Below are positions 40,973 to 49,527 of a DNA stretch of 64,000 nucleotides, piece by piece (positions within the stretch are counted from its first letter, which is position 1; every line of letters begins with the position of its first letter). The translations under genes were made by a program, and so were the position numbers. Below the pieces are notes generated by a model. That model was not told the origin of the DNA and ran no database searches. It saw only the letters and a list, made by a program, of their open reading frames with translations. Origin of the DNA: a virus. The stretch covers positions 62,001-126,000 of the IMG/VR virus record IMGVR_UViG_3300033146_005596. The stretch is one strand, 5' to 3'.

Positions 40973-41722
40973 TTATTTTAATAATTCTAGCTTCCTTTTG
41001 AGAGTTTCTTTTTCTAATAGTTCCAAAGGGCTGTTATATCCAAACTTATATCTGATATACCGCCATGGGCTAACTGGACTATAATGTAAACCATTATCCT
41101 TGATTAGTCCAAGCTCTTTAGCTCTTTTGAGTGAAGCAAGTACAAAATCTAATTTTTGAGTTCTTAAATATTTAATTACTAGAGGATTTCCATATAGTGC
41201 CTTATATACTATCTCATCAGTCCTTTCATTGTTTCTAACATATCTTAAAGCACTAGGGTCCTTAGAAATAGCTAAGTCTATAAGTTCTTTAGTTCTATTT
41301 GGCTTGTTAATCATACCCAGTCTACAAGGACTTTGATTAATAACAAAAAAGCACTGCTCATAAGTCTGATTTTTAATATAACCAATAGCAGCAGGATTTC
41401 TTGTAACTATTGCTTCTTGGCATATTAAGGCGGTTTGGTCTTTTGCTGGTATAAACTCCAGATAATTCCAATCAGCTCTAATAAGGGCTACATCTATTGA
41501 TTCCATTTTGGTACCAGGTGCTACAAACTTTCTAGCTTCTTTATTTTCAAAGACAATCTCTTTTATTATATCTAATGGTATCTCAATATTTCTTTCAGCG
41601 CAAAACTGAAATAGTTTTGCTGCATTAGCTCTAGCTAACACTAAAAACATGCTTTCAGGGATTGGCCCATCTTTATAAATTGTTCCTTTCTTTGCAGAAA
41701 TGCTCGGTACTAAGTATTTCAT
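40973..41722 (-). CDS. DUF4116-like repeat protein
   Basis: 249 residues. Repeats of about 25 residues show the pattern 'ALICQEAIVTRNPAAIGYIKNQT', 'LIDLAISKDPSALRYVRN', 'IVYKALYGNPLVIKYLRTQ', as in DUF4116. Function unknown. It is the last of a run of similar genes and starts inside the end of the preceding one (ATGA). Confidence 0.55.
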   Translation of the reverse strand: MKYLVPSISAKKGTIYKDGPIPESMFLVLARANAAKLFQFCAERNIEIPLDIIKEIVFENKEARKFVAPGTKMESIDVALIRADWNYLEFIPAKDQTALICQEAIVTRNPAAIGYIKNQTYEQCFFVINQSPCRLGMINKPNRTKELIDLAISKDPSALRYVRNNERTDEIVYKALYGNPLVIKYLRTQKLDFVLASLKRAKELGLIKDNGLHYSPVSPWRYIRYKFGYNSPLELLEKETLKRKLELLK

Positions 41723-42456
41723 TTTAACTCCTCCAATTTGGTCTTAACCATATTCATTTTTAGCCAATAAATATAGTCTCCAATACTCTGGCTTGATGTT
41801 TTCCAGTTCCAGCTAAATAAATCAGGTTGAGTTCCTTGGTCTAAAATAGCTAGGGCTGCAGTCAGTTCTACTTTTTTAGATGGATTTTCAATAAAAGCAT
41901 AGGAACTAGCTTTACTTTTTATAGCCATGATTTTTAATTCATCTGTTATTTGACTCTGAGGTATATAGCATATTCCTCTAGCATGGGTTTTAACAATCCT
42001 TTCTATCATAGCCTGAGGAGCTAACCCATCAAAATATTTGTTGTAGTCTTTAAAAACATTACAGCTAGTATTGACTGCTAATTGAAATAGTTTCTTATCA
42101 ACTAGCTTTTTGTCTATCAAATAGATATTCCTGCCATTTTGTTTTACGGCTATAACTGCTAGGTCATAAGTTTGTTTGTTTGATGGAATTTCAGAAATCG
42201 TACTGCCTTGAAGTAAAATAGCAATTTTACAAAGTTGGTCAGACGGATTTTTGATTAAACTAATAACATCAGGATTTTTTCTAACTGCATATTCTAGAAT
42301 GTACTCAGGCGGTTTTAGCATATCTTTAATTGAGTATGGATTGTTTTCAATTGCAGCTTTTGCCTCAGCGTCTATTAGCTCTCGGCCTATGTTTTTTATC
42401 ATTCCTGCCCCATAAATATTTATAGATTTTTCTAGGCTTGTTACTTTCTGAGGCAT
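41719..42456 (-). CDS. DUF4116-like repeat protein
   Basis: 245 residues. Repeats such as ILEYAVRKNPDVISLIKNPS and LAVIAVKQNGRNIYLI match the same alpha-helical repeat. The final segment (DYIYWLKMNMVKTKLEELK) resembles the ends of its neighbours. It is a paralogue of 40973-41722. Confidence 0.55.
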   Translation of the reverse strand: MPQKVTSLEKSINIYGAGMIKNIGRELIDAEAKAAIENNPYSIKDMLKPPEYILEYAVRKNPDVISLIKNPSDQLCKIAILLQGSTISEIPSNKQTYDLAVIAVKQNGRNIYLIDKKLVDKKLFQLAVNTSCNVFKDYNKYFDGLAPQAMIERIVKTHARGICYIPQSQITDELKIMAIKSKASSYAFIENPSKKVELTAALAILDQGTQPDLFSWNWKTSSQSIGDYIYWLKMNMVKTKLEELK

Positions 42457-42644
42457 AGCTCCTCCAAAAAGCTTTTTGTTCTCTTAAAATCAGGATATAA
42501 ACCAAAATACTCTTCCATACCGTTCCACTCAAGCGCAAACTCGTACTTACCCTGCCTTTTATAGATAACTGTACATTCATTGTATAGAAAATATTTTTCT
42601 AAAATTTTGTTCAGCTCTAATAGCTCCATCTTCAATTTTTCCAT
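42441..42644 (-). CDS. Small hypothetical protein
   Basis: 67 residues starting after AGAGGAG, with overlaps on both sides. Helical start, then short strands (YNECTVIYKRQGKYEFALEW). No family. Confidence 0.5.
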   Translation of the reverse strand: MEKLKMELLELNKILEKYFLYNECTVIYKRQGKYEFALEWNGMEEYFGLYPDFKRTKSFLEELCLRK

Positions 42645-42994
42645 ATTGACTCCTCTAGCTTTTCTAAAGCTTCTAACTTTGCTAGTGTTTTTAACCGCTT
42701 CCTCAAGTCCTCATACGTATCAGACTTTTTATTAAAATTTTCAAAGTTTTTAATATAAGGAACAGTCAAAAGACTAGTCCCTACTGCAAGGTATGAAATG
42801 TTATAATCCAAAATATTTTTAGGTACTGCCCTAATATTTATGTGAGCATTAAACTTAACTTGAACCGCAATCTTGCATATTGCATAATTTCGGTCTTCTT
42901 TAGGAATTTTGTCAAGGTTTATTATTCCCTTACTTAATTGAATTACTTGCAATGCAAGTAATTCTTTTTTAGACAGTTCCATTTTTGGATTCAC
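42632..42994 (-). CDS. Short DUF4116-like protein
   Basis: 120 residues with one or two repeat-like units (YAICKIAVQVKFNAHINIRAVP and ISYLAVGTSLLTVPYIKN). It heads the four-gene - strand unit and has a family A motif at 43002-43025. Confidence 0.5.
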   Translation of the reverse strand: MNPKMELSKKELLALQVIQLSKGIINLDKIPKEDRNYAICKIAVQVKFNAHINIRAVPKNILDYNISYLAVGTSLLTVPYIKNFENFNKKSDTYEDLRKRLKTLAKLEALEKLEESIWKN

Positions 42995-43001
42995 TAGTAT
43001 T

Positions 43002-43025
43002 TCTCCTTACTCATATAATATAACG
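43002..43025 (-). promoter_or_regulatory. Family A upstream motif
   Basis: Read on the - strand: CGTTATATTATATGAGTAAGGAG, before 42994. Confidence 0.55.
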
Positions 43026-43070
43026 AAGTTATTTAATTCCGCACAATTTATATTACTTTTTTATTTTAGA

Positions 43071-43080
43071 ACTAATTAAA
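43071..43080 (+). promoter_or_regulatory. Family C upstream motif
   Basis: ACTAATTAAA two bases before the ATG at 43082, with no ribosome site between them, so the transcript could be leaderless if it started here. Confidence 0.35.
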
Positions 43081-43081
43081 T

Positions 43082-43489
43082 ATGAATAATATAGAAAACA
43101 AGGCAAATAATGGATTTTTACAAGGTAGTTTGAATTTCTGGAATGAGTTCTCAAAGAATGCACCCCAGCTTATGCAATCAGTTTATAGTAGTGTTATTCC
43201 AAGTTGTGATGCAGCTCTTATAAACTTTCTAGGCTCATCTAGTGAGTTTTCAAAGGTCAAGGCAGATTTTGCTGTAAAACCTGGTGAAAATGGTACCGTT
43301 GAGTATAAGCTGAGACTTATATATTTTACCCCATCTTTTAAAGATGTTGATAACGATATTGAGCCAGAAACAAAACAAACAGATATGGAGTTGTTAAAAA
43401 ATAGCTTGAGCTCTACTGGATTTTTTAAAGCATTAAATGTCTCATTTGATTTGAAACAGGGACTAGTAGTAATTACTGGGGCAATATAA
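43082..43489 (+). CDS. Hypothetical protein
   Basis: 135 residues, with helical N-terminal half and beta C-terminal half (LVVITGAI). It lacks an AGGAG-type site; ACTAATTAAATATG runs directly into the start. Isolated + strand gene between - strand units. No family. Confidence 0.5.
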   Translation: MNNIENKANNGFLQGSLNFWNEFSKNAPQLMQSVYSSVIPSCDAALINFLGSSSEFSKVKADFAVKPGENGTVEYKLRLIYFTPSFKDVDNDIEPETKQTDMELLKNSLSSTGFFKALNVSFDLKQGLVVITGAI

Positions 43490-43492
43490 ATA

Positions 43493-43527
43493 AAAATCGG
43501 TACCAAATATAAATGGCACCGATTTTA
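43493..43527. terminator. Bidirectional terminator
   Basis: AAAATCGGT pairs with ACCGATTTT, with partial pairing inside (the left arm contains GGTACC), between convergent genes. Confidence 0.8.
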
Positions 43528-43529
43528 TT

Positions 43530-44135
43530 TTACTTCTTTTTAAGTTCAACTAAAATCTGTTTAAGAGTAGACAAGGTCTGTTCTTCAATGGATTTACTTT
43601 CTTGGGCTCTTGATAACCGTTCTTTTCTAATCTGAACAGCTTCATCAAATTGCTCAGAATAACTTTCTGTTGGTAAAAATCCAAACTCTGCTTCAAATGC
43701 AACATCTGTCAAAGCTAAAACAGTTAGGTCTTTGTTTAAGTCCTGTTGTTCTAAATTAAATAAATCTGAAAAACTAAAGCCCGCTAAATCTGCCTCTTCT
43801 AAAAAATCAACATTATTATCTAACTCTGTAATAGTACCATAATAAACATCATTTTTATCTATTCCATAATAAATAGGATTAGGAATATAAAACCCAATTA
43901 CCCACTTAGTTTCATCTTCTGTGTCATCTTCTGTGTCATATGCCTTGGTAGTCATCTCCTGGTAAGGAATAAAGGAAGAAGGGTAAGGGTCTTTAAACAA
44001 TTCTTCTGGTGATGGCCCACCAAGTTCTGATGAGGCTTTACCAGCCCTTCGCTCTGTAATTTTCTTGGCCATCATGTTAGCCATTGATGCTGATTGGTCT
44101 GGACTGTCAAAAAGTTCTGAAATTCCGTCTGTCAT
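43530..44135 (-). CDS. Acidic hypothetical protein with C-terminal coiled coil
   Basis: 201 residues, acidic, with a basic N-terminal helix (AKKITERRAGK) and a C-terminal coiled coil (TLSTLKQILVELKKK). A family A-like motif is upstream at 44142. No known family. Confidence 0.5.
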   Translation of the reverse strand: MTDGISELFDSPDQSASMANMMAKKITERRAGKASSELGGPSPEELFKDPYPSSFIPYQEMTTKAYDTEDDTEDETKWVIGFYIPNPIYYGIDKNDVYYGTITELDNNVDFLEEADLAGFSFSDLFNLEQQDLNKDLTVLALTDVAFEAEFGFLPTESYSEQFDEAVQIRKERLSRAQESKSIEEQTLSTLKQILVELKKK

Positions 44136-44141
44136 TGTGTA

Positions 44142-44165
44142 ATCTCCTATATAAATAATATAACG
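44142..44165 (-). promoter_or_regulatory. Family A-like upstream motif
   Basis: Read on the - strand: CGTTATATTATTTATATAGGAG, before 44135. Confidence 0.45.
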
Positions 44166-44252
44166 GAAGTTTATATATCCGTGTAACTATTATAATTAGT
44201 TATATTTTATTTAATAGTATTTATATAAGCTAGTTATACAAAGAGGTGATTT

Positions 44253-44382
44253 ATGACAAAAAAAGTTAAGATTTGGGATTCCGGGTACCAACATTATAGT
44301 AGAATCTGTGATGTTATTAGGGTTTGAAGGTACAAAAGTTCCTATTTCACAAAGAAAAGCTTTGGTCCAGCAAAGTAATTAA
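44253..44382 (+). pseudogene. Small gene with a one-base frameshift in an A7 run
   Basis: GAGGTGAT precedes ATG ACA followed by AAAA... The annotated frame ends early at 44324. If the run of seven A had six, it would read MTKKLRFGIPGTNIIVES and continue for 42 residues to a TAA at 44382. IPGTNIIVES is also residues 12-21 of the protein at 23402. Either a recent indel, a +1 programmed shift or a sequence error in the homopolymer. Confidence 0.55.
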
Positions 44383-44391
44383 AAATTGGCA

Positions 44392-44424
44392 CTCTCTTCT
44401 GATTATTAACTTATTAGAAGAGAG
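44392..44424 (+). promoter_or_regulatory. Hairpin over the ribosome site of 44436
   Basis: CTCTCTTCT pairs with AGAAGAGAG across a 15-nt loop. The right arm contains the AGAGAGG that should serve the ATG at 44436. It may be a translational control hairpin; it has no T run for termination. Confidence 0.45.
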
Positions 44425-44435
44425 GCTAAAAAATT

Positions 44436-45560
44436 ATGACAAAATATAAATTACTAAAATCATATCCTGCAAATAGGAAGCGAGATTCTTGGAATAATCT
44501 AGGTGCTTTGGAAATAGTACTAAGTACCAAGGTTTTAAATGCTGATTCTATTTATTTAATCAACGATGCTACTTCATCTTTTGATGGTTATCTAATTTAT
44601 AGTAATGAGTTTTATGATAAAGAGCTAGATTGGACAAATTGTGTTGTTGAAGATTTAGACAAGGGATATTTCTCTTTTGAAAATCAAATAATAACTCCTT
44701 ATTTTAGGATTGTTGCAAGCAAAGATGAAATAGATAATATTGTTGAGCCATTGGACCCTGACTTTTTACCGTATCAAGAATTAAAAACATCAAAAATAAA
44801 AATACCCGATGATATTTATGAGCAGATACTCAATGAAATTGGAGTGCCGTTTATAACAGAAGATGAGCTAGAATATACAAGACAAGAAATCCTAGATTTA
44901 ATGATTGCACCGGCTTTTGATATTTATTTTAAGTGGTTTCCTATCATAGAGACAGAGGGTATTTTTAATGGTTATTCTAAAAAGTACCTCAAAAAATTGC
45001 CACCTGATGCTTATGGAGTTCATAGAATTACAGTTAATCTAGGCTATCAACATAACAATGAAATCACTAATCCACTATTGAGGTTTCAAGATGAGTATAT
45101 GTTTGCTGGAACTGGATATGGAGGATTGAATTCTCATAGGTCTGGGAGGGGGAAATCCTTTGCTAATTTACAAGGCTATGCTTCTATGGAGCTTGATACT
45201 CTAGCAAGACAAAGCATTATCAATAAGTACTCAAGGGTACATTTTAAATTAAAAACTATAGATGGTGAAAGATATGCAGAGTTCTGGACCAATAAGAAAG
45301 GTATGGTAGAGATATACTATGCAAAGAAGTCTGATGATTTTATGGATATTGATTTTGCTAGAGTTGATGAAGTTATTAAATTAGCTAAGGCAAAAGTTTT
45401 ATTAGCTTTTGGAAAATTAAGAGCCCAAGCTAAGTCTGAAATACCCGGAACCTTGGACTCTAGTGAAATGATTTCTTCTGGTAAAGAACTAGAAAAAGAA
45501 GTTATAGAAAAATGGGAAAACTTTACTAAAGCTACCGCAGTAGTTTCTAGCTTTAAGTAA
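44436..45560 (+). CDS. Hypothetical protein, possible virion structural component
   Basis: 374 residues. The segment VPFITEDELEYTRQEILDLMIAPAFD (about 135-160) resembles the helical start of phage neck/structural proteins, followed by beta-rich sequence and a C-terminal helix. This resemblance is weak. It is expressed alone on the + strand and converges on the sigma-like gene with an 8-base overlap. Confidence 0.45.
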   Translation: MTKYKLLKSYPANRKRDSWNNLGALEIVLSTKVLNADSIYLINDATSSFDGYLIYSNEFYDKELDWTNCVVEDLDKGYFSFENQIITPYFRIVASKDEIDNIVEPLDPDFLPYQELKTSKIKIPDDIYEQILNEIGVPFITEDELEYTRQEILDLMIAPAFDIYFKWFPIIETEGIFNGYSKKYLKKLPPDAYGVHRITVNLGYQHNNEITNPLLRFQDEYMFAGTGYGGLNSHRSGRGKSFANLQGYASMELDTLARQSIINKYSRVHFKLKTIDGERYAEFWTNKKGMVEIYYAKKSDDFMDIDFARVDEVIKLAKAKVLLAFGKLRAQAKSEIPGTLDSSEMISSGKELEKEVIEKWENFTKATAVVSSFK

Positions 45561-46263
45561 GAATTTGAGATGCTTTGATTCTTTCATAAATTTCGCTAAT
45601 CGTAAATTGATAAGCTTTTTTCTGAGCTGGAGTCAAAGTAGCCTCAAAGTTTTCCGTGAAGTTTTTTAGTTTAGGCTTTCTAAAAAATAGTAATACTCCC
45701 TCATTTACCTTTAAATAAGTAATAGGGCTTACTGAAGATTTGAGCTCAACAAATATCTGGTGAATTTCCTCCTCTAAAACATTTACTTTTTCTAGAAAAG
45801 TTTCCTCTGGACTAGCTTGAACATTTTCATCATAATAATTTTTAATATGAAGATTTTCCTGAGTGTCTAATAACTCCCCATCATTATCATTGATTTTTAT
45901 ATTTAACGAAATAGTCCTATCATTTTTCTTCACTTTAGGCCCATATAGATATGCAAGAATTGGGAAGTTAACCCAGCCACCAAATGATGAGTTGCATTTG
46001 TAGTTAGGGTCTTTTAAGTAGCCACTCATAATCTTAAGGGTTGCGTCAACAGCAACGCCTTCCACTCGCTCAGCTGACAAAAATACTTTTCCTGTCACCT
46101 TCTTAAGAACTATGGACCGAGCGTAATCCTTCAAAATAACAAACATTTCATCGTAATATTTTCGGTCTCTTGTTGCAAGGTACTTATCCTGCAAAGACCG
46201 GAGCGAAAGCTCCGTATCTTGGTACTTTGGTTTTTTTCTTTGTTTCTTTATAATTGTTGCCAT
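45553..46263 (-). CDS. Sigma factor-like protein (T4 gp55-like region 2)
   Basis: 236 residues from the ATG at 46263; a start 57 bases earlier lies in the clamp gene without a ribosome site. Residues about 15-95 follow sigma region 2: LQDKYLATRDRKYYDEMF, LKDYARSIVLKKV, then a variable loop and FGGWVNFPILAYLYG. The C-terminus lacks an obvious region 4 helix-turn-helix, as in T4 gp55. It is directly downstream of the clamp gene, an arrangement that suggests clamp-linked late transcription. Assignment is moderate. Confidence 0.55.
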   Translation of the reverse strand: MATIIKKQRKKPKYQDTELSLRSLQDKYLATRDRKYYDEMFVILKDYARSIVLKKVTGKVFLSAERVEGVAVDATLKIMSGYLKDPNYKCNSSFGGWVNFPILAYLYGPKVKKNDRTISLNIKINDNDGELLDTQENLHIKNYYDENVQASPEETFLEKVNVLEEEIHQIFVELKSSVSPITYLKVNEGVLLFFRKPKLKNFTENFEATLTPAQKKAYQFTISEIYERIKASQILT

Positions 46264-46267
46264 AGCT

Positions 46268-47455
46268 TTATTGTTGTACTCCTGCAAATATAATTTCAGT
46301 ATTTCCAACGGTACCATCATCTAGCTTAATACCAACAACTCCATCTTGCCAGTATAAGCAAACATCATCTTTTTTTGTCTCAAAACTTGACAAAATTACA
46401 TTAAAACAATCTAGTAAAAGGTTGAAACTAACAGACTTTTCTTCCAAAATATTACTAGCTTTTAGTGTTTCTTTAGCGTCAAATACTGCATCTTTCTTTA
46501 TATTTATTACTAATTCATCTGCTTTTTCAGCAGCAAAATTCATAACTTTCCAATCACTTCCTGAGCAAAAACCTGATAAAAACTTAAGAGATTTTAGCAT
46601 TATTTCCTTATTAAACTCTAAAGTTGAAGGGTTTTCATCAGCTTTGCAAGGGTTTATTCCTGTTATATCTACCTCTTCTGGATTCTCAATTGTTAGTTTT
46701 GAGTTCAAGAACTGAACAAACATTGAGCCAGCTGTTAGGCCAACATAATTAAAATTATCAGAAAAATCAACTAGAATTGGAGAATCATCTTGTGCTATTG
46801 TCTTTGAGCTAATTGCTGTTAAAAGTTTTAAAACATCGGAGTTTAGATAAGCGACCTCATCTTTTGCTAATGTTGGTAAGCTAACATCTTTTGTTGTATA
46901 GACAATAGTTGGGTCATTATAAATTAATTTATCCTTTGCAAAATATACACCAGAATTAGAATAGCTAGTGTTTAGCAGTGGACCAAGGGCTTCTAAGTGC
47001 TTTTTAAATCCAGCGCCATTTAGGTCTAGAGATACTTTACTCAGATTGTCCTTGAACTTTTTAATAGTTTTATCTTCAGTCATTGACAAATCATCAAATT
47101 CTGTGTCATAGCTGATTAAAGAAAACTGCAGGTTTAAACTATTTACCTCAACTTTTATAGAGTTGGGTAGGATTTTTAGGTCTAGAGTTTCACTAGTATT
47201 GTTGTTAATAGCATACAAAAACTCATCAATATTTATAAAAGAAAAGTACTTTTCCTCTCCTTCTTTGAAGCCTTTGTTTGATAGTCCTTTAATTTGATAA
47301 GAGCAAAACACATTGTTTTGTTGGTTAAAAAGTCCTAATTTCTTCTCTGTTAGCTTAAAAATAATCTTGTCTTCTGCTTTATTTCCTGCAATAACATGAA
47401 TTGCAAGGGCCTTTTTTAGCTCAATTAACTTGTCTTTTGTTAGATTTAATTCCAT
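46268..47455 (-). CDS. Sliding clamp-like protein (DNA polymerase beta-clamp type)
   Basis: 395 residues. Repeated beta-alpha-beta units and length near bacterial beta clamps (about 370) fit a DnaN-like ring: an N-terminal helix LTKDKLIELKKALAIHVI, then KIIFKLTEKKLGLFNQ and later repeats ending VGIKLDDGTVGNTEIIF. Clamps tether the polymerase and can activate late transcription in T4-like phages. It is cotranscribed with a sigma-like factor and nucleotide-metabolism genes. Confidence 0.65.
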   Translation of the reverse strand: MELNLTKDKLIELKKALAIHVIAGNKAEDKIIFKLTEKKLGLFNQQNNVFCSYQIKGLSNKGFKEGEEKYFSFINIDEFLYAINNNTSETLDLKILPNSIKVEVNSLNLQFSLISYDTEFDDLSMTEDKTIKKFKDNLSKVSLDLNGAGFKKHLEALGPLLNTSYSNSGVYFAKDKLIYNDPTIVYTTKDVSLPTLAKDEVAYLNSDVLKLLTAISSKTIAQDDSPILVDFSDNFNYVGLTAGSMFVQFLNSKLTIENPEEVDITGINPCKADENPSTLEFNKEIMLKSLKFLSGFCSGSDWKVMNFAAEKADELVINIKKDAVFDAKETLKASNILEEKSVSFNLLLDCFNVILSSFETKKDDVCLYWQDGVVGIKLDDGTVGNTEIIFAGVQQ

Positions 47456-47465
47456 TTTTTCTCCT

Positions 47466-48161
47466 TTATTTCTTGAATCTTAGCTCTGAAATATTAGTAT
47501 TTATGATGTTTTTTACATCAATAAAGCCTATTTTTTTAGTAGATACTTCCCATAAATACTCTAGATACGGACAAGTTTTTAGAAAGTTATCAATGAAAAA
47601 TAGCCATTCTCCACTAAGTTTTTCTGTATATCTTGCCTCACAAATAGCAATTAATGTCTCATAATTCAGGTCAATCATACGCTCTTGTTGGTAAGCCATT
47701 GGTAATAAATCAATCACTTTTTTCCAGGCCTCTTTTGCTTTCTTAGGATCTTTTTTGAGGTTATCTTGATAAATCCTGATATTTTTATTAAGCACATCTA
47801 AAACATAGTCAAAAGACTCGTCCCAGTTATCAACATGAAAATCCTCTTTTACTAGCTCACGAACTCCCATTTTGTGCATACGACTTCTTGAGTTTGCAAC
47901 TGTTGCAACTTTATAGGTATCATATTGAATCCACCAAGAAATTGGCATATCAACAGAAGCCTGAACATGTATCATTCTTAAAACTTTTCTATGGTCTCGA
48001 CCAGCTTTTGTAAGTCTAAATAATAGGCTAGCGTCTTTCTTTCCAAGTTTAAACTTTAAACCAGTACCTTTACTGTCATAAAGATGTTCTGAGTTTTTTG
48101 GGTACCGCATACCAATTACAGCATTTTTCCAGCCAGACACAACAACATTTTCTATTCTCAT
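47466..48161 (-). CDS. ThyX-like (flavin thymidylate synthase-related) protein
   Basis: 231 residues. GRDHRKVLRMIHVQASVDMP (about 53-72) and YKVATVANSRSRMHKM (about 83-98) recall the RHRxxS and NExSxRY region of ThyX. NYETLIAICEARYTEKLSGEW (about 182-202) recalls its C-terminal NxRxLxxxxxLR helix. The resemblance is loose; the catalytic RHR is replaced by RDHR. The neighbouring nucleotide kinase supports a role in dTMP supply. It could also be an unrelated phage family. Confidence 0.45.
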   Translation of the reverse strand: MRIENVVVSGWKNAVIGMRYPKNSEHLYDSKGTGLKFKLGKKDASLLFRLTKAGRDHRKVLRMIHVQASVDMPISWWIQYDTYKVATVANSRSRMHKMGVRELVKEDFHVDNWDESFDYVLDVLNKNIRIYQDNLKKDPKKAKEAWKKVIDLLPMAYQQERMIDLNYETLIAICEARYTEKLSGEWLFFIDNFLKTCPYLEYLWEVSTKKIGFIDVKNIINTNISELRFKK

Positions 48162-48643
48162 AAATTTCCTCCGCGAATTTCTTTGAATAACCTTTTGACT
48201 TGCTTATCATCAAAAGGGTCTATAATAATTTTGGGGCAGCTAACTTTTTTATATTCTTTTAAAAACTCATCTTTAATCTTAATAATTTTATCAAGACCAT
48301 AGGCCTCATCTCTATCAAGAATATCATTGTCTGTAAACTTATTCCTATTACATAATAAGAGGATATAGTTATTTTCTTGCAAAGTACTTTCAATTTTTTC
48401 TTGGATGATTGTATCAATAGATGATTTGCCTCGAAATAAATTACCATAAACAATTTCAGATAAATACCCACGGTCTATAATTCTATTAGTCCCATCAATA
48501 AAAGATGTATATTCTTTTATTGGGTCAAACCCCTCTACAGGTACACCAAAATGTTTGTAGCTATAACCAAATTCTTTTACTAGCTTTTGTGCTAGAGTTG
48601 TTTTTCCTTGCTGCTCAGTACCCTCAATAATAAAACTTACCAT
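48158..48643 (-). CDS. P-loop nucleotide kinase (dNMP/thymidylate kinase-like)
   Basis: 161 residues. Walker A is IEGTEQQGKTTLA (7-19). IIDRGYLSEIVYG (about 56-68) fits the DR(G/S) base/phosphate site of thymidylate and deoxynucleoside kinases, and LLCNR (about 97) a following strand. Likely phosphorylates a deoxynucleotide for phage DNA synthesis. It overlaps both neighbours by a few bases. Confidence 0.7.
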   Translation of the reverse strand: MVSFIIEGTEQQGKTTLAQKLVKEFGYSYKHFGVPVEGFDPIKEYTSFIDGTNRIIDRGYLSEIVYGNLFRGKSSIDTIIQEKIESTLQENNYILLLCNRNKFTDNDILDRDEAYGLDKIIKIKDEFLKEYKKVSCPKIIIDPFDDKQVKRLFKEIRGGNL

Positions 48644-49476
48644 TGTACAACTCCTATATTAGCCCCTGCTTTTGGGCGTTTACCCATGATAGCAGATACA
48701 GGACAATATTCATGAATTCCTTCAAAGTCACAATATTTGCACATAAAGCTAGTTTTTGGATAAAACTTTTCTTTATTAGAAGTTTTTGTTTTAATCTCAT
48801 CAAGTATACTGGTCATTTCAGTTTGGAACTCATAAAACTCTGCTGGGCCTTTGAATTTCATAAAGTCCAGGTTACCTTTGGCCTCATCAACATAAGGATA
48901 AAAAATCCCAACATGTATCTTGTCCAGGTCTTTCTCCAAATCATAACCATAATTTTGGAATAGATAATAAGTATAAATCTTAAGCTGGAAATCATGCCTC
49001 TTCATATCTTTAGACTTGCTAGACTTATAATCAATAATGTATATTTCTTTGGTTTTTTTGTCAATCAATAGTAAATCTATGATTCCAACAAAGTCTTCAT
49101 TACCAATAGTCCAATTTTCCCATTTTTCTGGAATAACCTCAAAGCGTTCTAAAGTTATTCCGCCTTTGAATGTTTTAAAGAAGACTAAAACTGCATTGAC
49201 TGCATTAAAATATGCAGTTTTATCAATAATAGATAAATCATACTTGTCAGCTACTTTTTTCTGAATTACATCTTTAACAATTCTTTCACCTTTCACAATA
49301 GCTTTTGCTACAAGCTCAGCAAATAGATGAATTGCTAATCCTTTTTCAATGTCTGGTTGTGGGACATCATTAGTATTTCGTAAATGTTTGTTGTACTTCA
49401 AGTTGTAAGCTAATTCACATGACTTGTACATTTTAACCTTTGATGCAGACCATCTTTTTTTCTTTTTTTTCATCAT
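48637..49476 (-). CDS. Cas4/RecB-like PD-(D/E)xK exonuclease
   Basis: 279 residues. The core VGIIDLLLIDKKTKEIYIIDYKSSKSKD (D about 133, D and K about 147-149) is the PD-(D/E)xK site with QLKIYTYYL as motif QxxxY. Cys near the N-terminus (KSCELAYNLKY) and CKYCDFEGIHEYC at the C-terminus (about 248-260) match the four-Cys iron-sulphur cluster of Cas4/AddB-type nucleases. Probable DNA exonuclease in replication or recombination. It starts after a family B motif. Confidence 0.75.
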   Translation of the reverse strand: MMKKKKKRWSASKVKMYKSCELAYNLKYNKHLRNTNDVPQPDIEKGLAIHLFAELVAKAIVKGERIVKDVIQKKVADKYDLSIIDKTAYFNAVNAVLVFFKTFKGGITLERFEVIPEKWENWTIGNEDFVGIIDLLLIDKKTKEIYIIDYKSSKSKDMKRHDFQLKIYTYYLFQNYGYDLEKDLDKIHVGIFYPYVDEAKGNLDFMKFKGPAEFYEFQTEMTSILDEIKTKTSNKEKFYPKTSFMCKYCDFEGIHEYCPVSAIMGKRPKAGANIGVVQW

Positions 49477-49479
49477 TTC

Positions 49480-49500
49480 TCCTATATTTATAATAAGGGA
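49480..49500 (-). promoter_or_regulatory. Family B upstream motif
   Basis: Read on the - strand: CCCTTATTATAAATATAGGAG, before 49476; likely drives nuclease, kinase, ThyX-like, clamp and sigma-like genes. Confidence 0.5.
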
Positions 49501-49527
49501 GAAAATGGAATTTCTTGCGAAATATAT

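Noticed and set aside
44253-44270. Programmed -1 frameshift at the A7 run
   Set aside because: A -1 shift leads straight to AGT TAA; only a +1 (or loss of one A) opens the long frame.
46264-46320. Upstream start for the sigma-like gene
   Set aside because: It lies in the clamp coding region without a ribosome site; the ATG at 46263 follows the clamp stop.
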